Below, piece after piece: positions 55,983 through 64,000 of a stretch of 64,000 nt of DNA (the stretch's first letter is position 1; the number at the start of each line of letters is the position of its first letter). The notes beneath the pieces are model-generated. The model searched no databases. It was not told where the DNA came from and was given only the letters and a program-made list of their open reading frames with translations. The position numbers and the translations under genes are program-made. Source of the DNA: Suillus spraguei (Eukaryota; Basidiomycota; Agaricomycetes; Boletales; Suillaceae); contig JABCPU010000091.1 of assembly GCA_016800925.1 (NCBI GenBank), positions 62,001 through 126,000 of the forward strand. The letters are read 5' to 3'.

Positions 55983-58289
55983 CTCTGTCTATCGCTTGCC
56001 GGTCCACCTCCCAGATGAACACATGGTGTTTTATGATCCTGAGGATAATGTACAGGATGTTCTTGAGCACGCAGCAACCAAGGAGACTTGCCTCACTGGA
56101 TGGTTCAAGGCTAACTCCAATAATGTCTTGGTGGCTGCTGGAGCCCACGACCACCTCTACCAGGACTTCCCCTCAAGATTCATATGGAACAAGACGGTGT
56201 GGAAGATACGCCAACACAGAATAGCGATTGGAAGGATGTACTCTGCTGCACCCGGCTCCGGAGAGCGCTTCTACCTGAGATTGCTTTTGACTGTAGTAAA
56301 AGGTATGGTCCTGATGTCAATTTTTATCAATAAAACTTACCATGTCTTCAAGGGGCCACCTCCTATGAGAACCTTCGGACAGTTGAGGGTGTTTTATGTG
56401 ACACTTTCAAGGAGGCATGTCAGCGCAGGGGTCTGCTTGAGGATGATAATGAATGGATCCAGTGCTTGCAGGACGCCTCTCATATGAGCACTGGACATGG
56501 CATGCGCAACCTCTTTGCCATCATCCTCATACACTGCAACCCTACAGACCCCAGTGATCTTTGGAACCACTTCAAGGAGAATCTCTGCGATGATCTGCAC
56601 TACTGCCTATCACGCGTCCCATTCAGCATCCCTGACCCTACAGATGAAGAGGTTCATGACTATGGTCTCTATCTCATTGATGGCATGCTCCGCAAAAATG
56701 GAAAGTCTTTGCAAGCGATCCCTCAGATGCCTGTACCTCAAATGGCAGCAAGATGGGGGGCCATGCAGGGAAATCAGCTCATTGTCGAGCAGCTCCAATA
56801 TAACCAGGAGGAGCTCCAGCAGATGGTGAACCCAGGAGTGCTTTCTCTTAATCAGGAGCAGAGGACAGTCTTTGATGCAGTGGTTGATGATGCCATGCAA
56901 CATAATGAACAAAGACCTGGACATTCATACTTTGTCCACAGTGCAGGTGGATGTGGAAAGACATATCTCTGCAAGCTCATTGCTTCAAAGCTCCGTGCTG
57001 AAGGCAAGATTGTCCTATGCGTGGCTTCCTCTGGAATCGCTTCTCTCCTCCTGCCAGGCAGACGCACGGCTCATTCTCGATTCAAAATTCCAATTCCCAT
57101 CAATGAGGACAGCTCCTGCAACATCAAGAAAGGAGATGTCATGCATGAGCTTCTCAAGGCCACCTCCCTCATCATCTGCGATGAAATTCCTATGCTACAC
57201 CGTCACATCCTGGAATGCCTTGACCGCTCATTGCGCGACCTTCTGAACGTCGATGCTGATTTTGGAGGAATGATGATGCTCTTTGGAGGAGACTTCAGAC
57301 AGACCCTGCCGGTGGTGCCTCATGGATCCAGGGAGCAGATAGTGGGTGCTACATTTTGCAGATCTCACATCTGGCCAAGGCTTCACATCTTCCACCTAAA
57401 GACAAATATGCGGCTTGGCCAAGACCCCGCCTCTGATGAATTTTCAAAGTGGCTTCTTGAGATTGGAGCTGGGAAGGGCACACATGCAGATGGAACAGTC
57501 GCCCTTCCAATTCATATGCACTGCCCTGACAATGATATCCACTCTCTCATCAATGCCCTATACTCTCCTATTCTGCTCCCTGGGCATCCTCCTGTGAATG
57601 ATTCCTTCTTCCTGGAACGTACCATCCTCTCTGCAAAGAACACTGATGTGGACGAAATCAATGCCAACATTCTTGAATCATTCCCTGGAGATAAAGCAGT
57701 CTTCACCAGCGCAGACTCAATCACTGAGAAGGACTACGACTACATCCCACCAGAGTACCTTCATACTCTCACGCCATCAGGGTTCCCTTTGCACAAATTA
57801 GAACTCAAAGTGGGTGTTCCTCTCATGTCGTTGCGCAACTTGGACCCCACCAATGGCCTCTATAACGGAACTAGGATGATCCTCCTGTCTTGGACCACGC
57901 GTGTCCTCAGGTGTCGTATTCTTAGAGATGGAGTTGATGAAGCTCATCAAGACGATCAGAACACTGTCCTAATCCCCTGCATGACGCTGGATGCCACGTC
58001 TGAAGACAACCCTATCCCTTTCAAGCATTGCCAATTCCCTGTTCGTCTTGCGTTCGCTATGACAATCAACAAGGCTCAAGGTCAAAGTGTGAAGTGGGTT
58101 GGGCTGGATTTGCGGACTCCCGTGTTCAGTCATGGACAGCTGTATGTAGCTTTGTCCTGCTGCACTCACCCAGAGAGAGTGCATGCCATCTTTCCGGAGC
58201 ATGAAGAAGGGTCAAAGACGACCAATGTGGTGTATACAGAAGTACTGAGAGGACTTAGAGATAGAGATGATATGGAGGTTGAGGATTGA
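55983..58289 (+). pseudogene. Helitron Rep/helicase C-terminal part (PIF1-like helicase), 5' truncated
   Basis: Begins directly at the LTR border in mid-protein (YRLPVHLPDEHMVFYDPEDN), so the Rep (HUH) domain is missing. Exon 1 to 56302, intron 56303-56352, then open to TGA at 58287-58289. Before the helicase: AWFKAN-like GWFKANSNNVLVAAGAH, IGRMYSAAPGSGERFYLR, CNPTDPSDLW. SF1 helicase motifs: Walker A GGCGKT (about 56950), Walker B LIICDEIPM (about 57175), GGDFRQTLPVV (about 57290), TNMRLG, and the C-terminal TINKAQGQSVKWVGLDLRTP followed by VFSHGQLYVALSC. Helitron helicases unwind the strand moved in rolling-circle transposition. The helicase part reads as intact; the element cannot move without Rep. 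Confidence 0.88.
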
Positions 58290-58477
58290 TTGATGTATAT
58301 TGATGTACTTTTATATAGAGGACTGAATGTATAGTGCACTTTTAGATGGTGCAGTAGATTTTAGTTTTAGTTTTCTTGAAATGCTGCTCAAAATGTACAT
58401 GTCTGTTTTAAAATCCACTATGATTGCGAATAAGTTAAGGTGTATGAAGTAGTGATTATTAGGATGAAGCCAAGGCC

Positions 58478-58518
58478 AGAAAGCCAAAAAGAGTGCGAAG
58501 CACTCTTTTTGGCTTTCT
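58478..58518. repeat. Hairpin 1 (19-bp perfect stem, 3-nt loop)
   Basis: AGAAAGCCAAAAAGAGTGC, loop GAA, and its exact reverse complement. It lies 189 bp after the helicase stop. It could belong to a Helitron 3' terminus or be an independent palindromic repeat. Confidence 0.8.
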
Positions 58519-58590
58519 GTGCCTTGGGCAAAAGAGAATTATTGGGATGAGGCCTTGGGCAAACAGAATTATTAGGATGAAGCCTTGGCC

Positions 58591-58629
58591 AGGGAGCAAA
58601 AGGAGTGCTTCGCACTCCTTTTGCTTCCT
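58591..58629. repeat. Hairpin 2 (18-bp stem, one mismatch, 3-nt loop)
   Basis: AGGGAGCAAAAGGAGTGC, loop TTC, GCACTCCTTTTGCTTCCT. The sequence before it (ATTATTAGGATGAAGCCTTGGCC) repeats that before hairpin 1 with small changes, so the two are diverged copies of one about 110-bp unit. Confidence 0.8.
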
Positions 58630-58649
58630 GTGCCAAAGGCACAATGGGT

Positions 58650-58968
58650 GGTGGACTCGTACTCCCTTATGACCTAAGTTGTCATGTGCTTCCTTCAGGA
58701 TACGCAAGCGCTTAGCTGCCGGTATGACTAGCTGATGTTTGCCATGTGACTGCCACCAGAAGAGGCTATCCCCTAACACAAAGTACTGAATGAGTGTTCC
58801 AATGAAGGATGTAAATTCCTTGTCAGTCAAGCTTGCTGGCCACTTGCGGTCAGTCAGGAATCGCTGAATCACCAGCATATGTTCGTCTTGGGCTTGGGCG
58901 GCCTCAGAATGTGGGATTTGGATGCTGTTGCTTTCGCAGATTACAGTACTTAAACATGCGAGTAGCAT
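58650..58968 (-). pseudogene. Integrase N-terminal fragment of element D
   Basis: Reads LRILKEAHDNLGHKGV, the His-His part of the HHCC zinc-binding domain, after a linker (FLTDRKWPASLTDKEFTSFI). It is interrupted right after GHKGV by foreign sequence containing the hairpins at 58.5-58.6 kb. Confidence 0.75.
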
Positions 58969-58979
58969 GGGTGGTCAAG

Positions 58980-60683
58980 TTAGTGAGCATGGCATGGGTG
59001 CAGAATGAGGGTGCCACAAGGACCTACAACTACGCAAGCCCTATCATTCAAAATATCCATACTGAAGGAGTACGAGTGGTCTAGCCAATCCTCGTGATCA
59101 TCCTCCTCAGCAGGATCTTTGTCAGTGGCAGGTCTCCTTGAGAGACCATCAGTGCCAGTATGCTTGTCTGCGGGTATGTGTACAAGTATGAATTGAAACA
59201 AAAGTATACCTGCGATCCAGCGGTTGATTGTAGTGTTGGGCTGGAGATCTGGGTTGTTGATCATCCCCTTGATGTACTTCACGTCCACCTCAACTGTAAG
59301 GTTGATGATGCTGAAGATATACACCTGCATAGTGCGCAAGGCTCGGAACAAACCATATAGCTCCAGCTTCACTTGTGAGTAGCGACTCTTGACTTCGGTA
59401 AGTGTTAGCAAACCAAAGCGGCTATGGTAGCGCTTCATGTCCTTGCCAATTTGTGAGAGTATAAAACCTATGGCAATAGAAGAAGTGTCAACAGCTAGAA
59501 TGACTTCTTGTCCAGAAATGTAATCAAGTGGTTTGAGCGCCAGTGACTGCATAATCACATCTTTGAGCGCTTGCATAGCTACTTTTTGTTCAAGATCCCA
59601 TTTAAATATGATGTTCTTGCGCATCAGTGCTACTAGCGGTCTCACTATCTTAGTGAAATCCTTGATGAAGATATGCAATACGCTGCAGGTACCTAGGAAC
59701 CCCTGCACATGTATAATGGTGCTACACTCAGACCAATCACAGATCTTTTGTACCTTCCTGGATTCTGGTATGCACCCCCCAAAGGTACACATGTGCCCTA
59801 CAATATTGGCAGTAGGCATGGCTAAAACAAACTTTTTGGTGGAAACTGTCAGCCTAACCATACACAAGCAATGTAAAATGCAGTTGACAACAATAAGATG
59901 TTCCCAGATGAAGTGGCGGATGCCAGTGTTCTCTGGTATAGTCTTGTATGAGCTGTCAGCTCTCTGATACTGTGTCTTTACTGATTTCATGGCAATGTCG
60001 TCAATGAACGGAAACATATACATAGGGATCTCATCTTGTAGGATGAAACAAATGTCACCTTGGAAGAGCTGTACACTGTTAGCATGGCCCATTGGAAGTG
60101 TGGTTAGGTGGTAAGGCCCCAGTGGTGTGCCAAAGGTGGTCATATCGCATGAGTCAACATGTAGCAACTGCTGATCATATCTTGAAAACAAGTCCATCAT
60201 GCCATACACAGCATAGCTGGCAAATGATTCAGCAAGATGTTCAATGAAGGGAGGAACAGATGCATCTTTGATAGTTACCCTGTTCAGCAGCTGGAGGTTG
60301 TGAACTATACCCAGTGATGTACCGTCTTTCTTGACAACACAGAACCATCGCAAGTGGTAAGACACTGTTGATGGATTATACACGCCAGATGCAATCTTTT
60401 CCTTAATAATACCAACAACCTTCTCCAGTGTAGCAGGAGGGATTGGGATACTGCACTCTGCCCACAGTGTGTGTGGTACCATTGGTATCTTGTACAGCAG
60501 AAAGTACTTTTTGTTGAGACAGCCACATTCTGACATGTCCAAAGTGAAAGCAGTCTCGTGTTCATGGACAAGCCAGCATACAAGCTTGTCTTCTTCTGGC
60601 CATAGCCACTTCATGGGATCCAGATCGAGCACATCAGCTCTCTCTTGGGTAAACCAGCCAGAGGATCTGGCAGTAGTTCCCAT
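58980..60683 (-). pseudogene. RT-RNase H of element D (567-codon open frame)
   Basis: An unbroken frame from 60683. Contains WFCVVKKDGTSLGIVHNLQ, then a Gly-Met-Met-Asp-Leu-Phe-Ser-Arg-Tyr-Asp block (first catalytic Asp), GTPLGPYHLTTLPMGHANSV, FIDDIAMKS (catalytic Asp pair), the connection (SECSTIIHVQGFLGTCSVLH), RNase H (VILAVDTSSIAIGFIL; YSQVKLELYGLFRALR; EVDVKYIKGMI) and a tail DGLSRRP...DWLDHSYSFSM. Several conserved positions look altered compared with relatives (for example LGIVHNLQLLN for the usual RxVHDLQPLN), so despite being open it may be inactive. Confidence 0.85.
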
Positions 60684-60779
60684 TGCACACGGTACTCTGG
60701 TGGCATGGTAGTTGGTGAAATGAAGAAACTAGCACTGGCCTAAGTATAAGTGCAGTGATAATCCTACTGAAGGTGCGAG

Positions 60780-61659
60780 TGAGATGTTCAACCCAAGAGG
60801 ACTGCAATAGAAGCAATTCCTTCTGAGTTAGTGCGAAGGAAACAACGAAGTACTAATAAGGCAATGAGAATTCCAACTTCCGAGGTTAGCAGTGGTACTA
60901 GCGCAATGTCTGCAGTACTCGTGCGGTAAGGATAGCTGCAATGGTTAGCTAGTGAGAGCAAGAACAAAGTTACTTGAGCAAGACGAAAATGTTATTACTA
61001 CTGGCGGTGTGGTAGTGGTAGCAGCAACTCCGTATGAGCAGGAACGTTGGTAATAGAGGTAATGACCCAGTGAGATCACTGGCCATGGTCTGGTTACAAG
61101 TAACGAAGTCGAAAGTTGCGCGGTACTTCGAGCGGTAAAGTCACCGGCGGTTAAATCAATGAGCAAAGTTCAAATGGAGAAAAGTTCAAAGGCAAATAGA
61201 TTGCGACTAGCGAGCATTTCAGATACTAAGTCCTAGTGAAGGGATGTAATGGGAAGTAAAAGTAACAGTATGTATGTTGAGTCCTTTTTAACATATGTGA
61301 GCGCATACAAGATAATTATGCAAGTCCAGTAGTGAGAAGGAAAATAAACAGGGTATTTAATAAAGAGGCGCACAGCGTGCAGCAGCCCCTTGAGATGTAA
61401 GGTAAATCCTGCTGTAGATTTAGTAACGGTGGAAGCGAGGTAACTACGCACCAATGGATTCTAGATGGAATTAAACGGGATATGAGGGCATTGGCGCGAG
61501 GATCCGGTAAGGGTTCACGGGAGAAGAATGGTTCCGCCTCAGTGGAGCGAAAAGGCTATTTCATCACTATAAGGAAATTCTTCGGTTGCCACTGCAGACG
61601 TTAATGAGACGCTTGTCAAAAACAGGGTTTTGACGGTCAGCGTGACTTTTCTTGCTACA
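60780..61659 (+). mobile_element. LTR family C, copy C2, inserted between protease and RT of element D
   Basis: About 880 bp alignable with C1 from GTACTAATA onward. It ends GTCAGCGTGACTTTTCTTGCTACA. The left border is uncertain by some tens of bases (TGTTCAACCCAAGAGGACTG at about 60784 is a possible start) and I could not find a target duplication. Confidence 0.65.
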
Positions 61660-61929
61660 TCAGGATGGTGTTGACTTTCTTGCCTACAGGCTTGCAGATG
61701 TAGGAATGCATGGTTTTGTCATAGGTATAGACACTGTGGAAGGCTTCAGTAGACTTGGCATTAATGGGGGAATGCATAGAGGTTAGGTAATGATAATGAG
61801 CAGATAACTGAGGACAGTTAAAGGGAGATGATGATGTGTCAGTGGTAGTGCTCCACTGGTTCTTGAGAAACAAAAGAAGAAAAAGCAGAATGAAATGTAT
61901 GTGAGTCTCCCCGCGGTACTTGCGGCTCA

Positions 61930-62500
61930 TTGATCCTCAAAAATCCTGCTTGGCTGACTTCGCTGGGCACTTGGGGCAACCTTGACATTTCTTTACCCAT
62001 GGCTGTGTTGGTATATGTATGACCTTGCCATTATTAGGATCAGTGAGCGTAAGATCCTGCTTGCTGCTTGGCGTGTCCTCAGTATTGCACATTGTCATCA
62101 TGTAGAACAGCCTTCCTAACAAGAAATCAAAGTTAGTGGTCTCAACAACTTGTACCTGGAACAGCATTTCGCCAGTTCCACAGTCTAGTGGTAGGTTCTC
62201 GATGACTCATAGTGTCTCATTGGTAGATGTGTTAGCCGACTCCATGTTGATCTTGTGGTCAGGTCTCAACGGTATGGAACCTAGCATATGCCAAACTCTC
62301 ACCAGCATGACAAGACATTCGGCGCCCTTGTCCAGTGTGCATGTCAAGACTTGGCCTTTGGTAATGGCAAGAATGGCCTGCAGTGGTGCAAAGTGTTCTG
62401 TGACCACATGTCCATCAGTGTCTCGTGAGCAGTAATGCTCCCAAAACTTCATCTGTTCCTGTGTGTCAGGCATGGTGCCTAACTCATTGACTACCATGGC
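61930..62500 (-). pseudogene. Protease and linker of element D
   Basis: Pieces in two frames: CTLDKGAECLVM (about 62340, the usual D-S-G reads D-K-G) after MVVNELGTMPDTQEQMKFWE, then VQVVETTNFDFLLGRLFYMM and LTLTDPNNGKVIHIPTQP (62167-61990), which match the conserved end of this protease family. The altered active site and frame change mark it as dead. Confidence 0.7.
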
Positions 62501-62699
62501 ATTAACGCTAACTCATTTGCTGGTAGTGGCTTCCTTGAGGTTCTTGCGGATTTCTGGTGCTACTGTGATTAGTTCTCATACTGGTATGATGATGTCTGAG
62601 TCCAGTATGTGGTCAACAATGTGTCTATCAGTGTCCTTGTCTTCTAGTTGGTGCTGGTACCTGTATTGGGGCACAGGTGGGTTGGTGGTATTGGTAGAC

Positions 62700-64000
62700 A
62701 AAGAGGTCACAGGTACTGATGATGAGGGTGGGGTACTATTGGTGGCAGATGCTGCCGGCTTAGAATCTTAGTACTGGGGTTGGGCATTGCACTTGCTTTG
62801 ACTTGGGGTAAAACCACCTCCTCAACCACGTCAGCAGCCTTAGAGGATGGTCCCGCTTTAAGTCTCAGCGGTATCTTAATGCCATCAAACCGCACGGTCT
62901 TTCCCTTGTCAGATTTCCTAGTGGCATAAGCATCATACAAATCCTGCATGAGATGTAAGTCATTAGTGTGCCCCTCTTCAGTGTCTGTCCTGTAAATGGT
63001 GTTAGTGTGCAAGAAGGCAGAAGGATTGATGTCGAGCATGGCATCACGCCCATGTTCTACTTGGCAGTACAAGTTTCCCAATACCATAGTATTGGCACCC
63101 ATAGCAGGACTTTTACTTGTGTAGTGGTCACAAGACTTTGTTGGAAGTTAGAGCCAAAACCAGGGACCACATTGCCGTTTGGCAGAACTATGCGCCCATT
63201 CCTATGGATAATCTTACTGTCACGTATGTATGCTTCCTTGACCACACAATCCAGCATCTTATGTGGACCACTGCAGAAGTGACATGTGATGGGGGAATAC
63301 CGGGTGTACTCTTGCTTGATCACAACACCAGGGTTGGCTGGTTGCATCTGCGGTTGCAGAGACACCTGTTGAGTGGTAGAGGGTTTAGCATACACCAGTG
63401 AGGAAGCTCACACCATTACAACAGTAGAGGTACTTGGTAGGAGAAAGACTGCTGCTTCATATACCTTTTTGATGTCATATGGATCCTCCAGGTGGTGGGT
63501 GATAAGCATTATCTCAAGCCACCGCTTGATAGCGGTCTTGGCGGTAGCATGGAATCTGTGAAGGAAAAGATGGTTGTGCTCAAGTTCAGTGAACTTCTTT
63601 TTGGTGATGAGGTGCTGAGAGATCTTAAGAAACTTCCTATAGTACGGCCCAAGATCCTCTTGCAAGGCCATTGGTGTACAGGCCAGTTCTGTCTAAAGGT
63701 TCTCAAGATCAGTATGGGTGAAGTAATGGTTGCCTTCACATCCTGGATACAAAAGTTTTACCACTGCAATGAACTTTGCCCAGTCTGGTAGACTGGCTTC
63801 ATTGAGTACTTCCCACATCTCAGAGTCATCAATGGGCGCATATCTGAGCACTGCCTTAATAAGCTGCTCCTGAGTTGCATTGGCGTGAGTGCCTCAGAAC
63901 TCTGCATCCTCAAAGAATGGTATGAGATGTGCTGGGGTGCCATCAAATTTAGGCATGGTGTCTGTGCCCCTTAGTGGCATACGGAATGGAGTTGACATGA
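62700..64000 (-). pseudogene. Gag of element D (partial)
   Basis: Capsid part: EDLGPYYRKFLKISQHLITK and DPYDIKKVYEAAVFLLP (63671-63408), preceded by SEMWEVLNEA-like and KLLYPGCEG-like segments in other frames up to 63946. Zinc finger CHFCSGPHKMLDC (CX2CX3HX4C, one residue short of the usual spacing) followed by YIRDSKIIHRNGRIVLPNGN (63300-63170). Then an acidic linker with LYDAYATRKSDKGKTVRFDG (63102-62707). Several frame changes. The start of gag is outside the window. Confidence 0.75.

Larger units (their letters stand above)
58640..64000 (-). mobile_element. Ty3/gypsy retroelement D (Agaricomycete type), broken, runs off window
   Basis: Minus-strand order, from right to left: capsid part of gag (63946-63408), gag zinc finger, acidic linker, protease (about 62500-61940), an inserted family-C LTR, RT and RNase H (60683-58980), and the N-terminal zinc-binding part of integrase (58968-58650), where the sequence is cut. 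The right end is outside the window. It is a different lineage from the chromoviruses: RT reads FIDDIAMKS instead of YLDD. Confidence 0.85.

Overview
The window looks like genomic DNA of a filamentous basidiomycete, most likely an Agaricomycete. Host genes are split by many short introns (about 42-110 nt, GT-AG, some GC-AG). Several encode families typical of that group: a BBC1/AIM3-type actin-patch protein, an ankyrin NACHT receptor, DUF6532 and DUF6593 proteins and a tiny Cys-rich protein. The repeats are also typical: Ty3 chromoviruses, PIF/Harbinger, hAT and Helitron helicase. All gene models are my own splicing by eye and are unconfirmed by transcripts. I recognised no rRNA or tRNA gene and no CRISPR array.

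Layout. 1-6.6 kb is a decayed PIF/Harbinger transposon (Myb/SANT gene on +, DDE transposase on -). A ~954-bp solo LTR (family A) is inserted in its Myb/SANT gene, and that LTR carries a solo LTR of family B (TSD CCTAT) and a 1,495-bp hAT element (8-bp TSD). A 36-bp-arm palindromic MITE splits the transposase gene. 6.6-8.7 kb is unassigned. 8.7-24.2 kb is the main host island: the BBC1-like proline-rich protein (1,403 aa), a NACHT-ankyrin receptor (1,902 aa), a DUF6532 protein (-) and a small conserved lysine-rich protein (-). 24.4-29.7 kb is an intact Ty3 chromovirus with identical 205-bp LTRs and TSD CATTC. 30.7-36.1 kb is a second host island: a DUF6593 protein (-), an 82-aa Cys-rich protein with an 11-nt microexon (+) and a many-exon membrane protein with a WW-like motif (-). 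36.5-39 kb holds diverged family-B LTRs, a MITE and a minisatellite. 39.4-40.9 kb is a secreted aspartic protease gene with one frameshift.

41-64 kb is a transposon graveyard. An old relative of the chromovirus (3' LTR at 41,004-41,206) is cut by LTRs A, B and C. A gag-like relic follows, then an inverted cluster of four family-A LTRs around an integrase scrap. Next are a Ty3 gag/protease remnant preceded by a family-B LTR (probably its own 5' LTR), a truncated Helitron/PIF1 helicase followed by two hairpins, and a second Ty3 lineage (gag to RNase H, broken) that runs off the right edge.

Biology. The host genes probably serve endocytic actin patches (BBC1-like), non-self or stress sensing (NACHT-ankyrin) and secretion (protease). 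The rest do not form an obvious pathway. The most notable features are the repeat architecture of the NACHT-ankyrin receptor, the datable nest of insertions, transition-type stop codons in old transposons, and the pairing of a young and an old chromovirus. I saw no clearly new multi-gene system.
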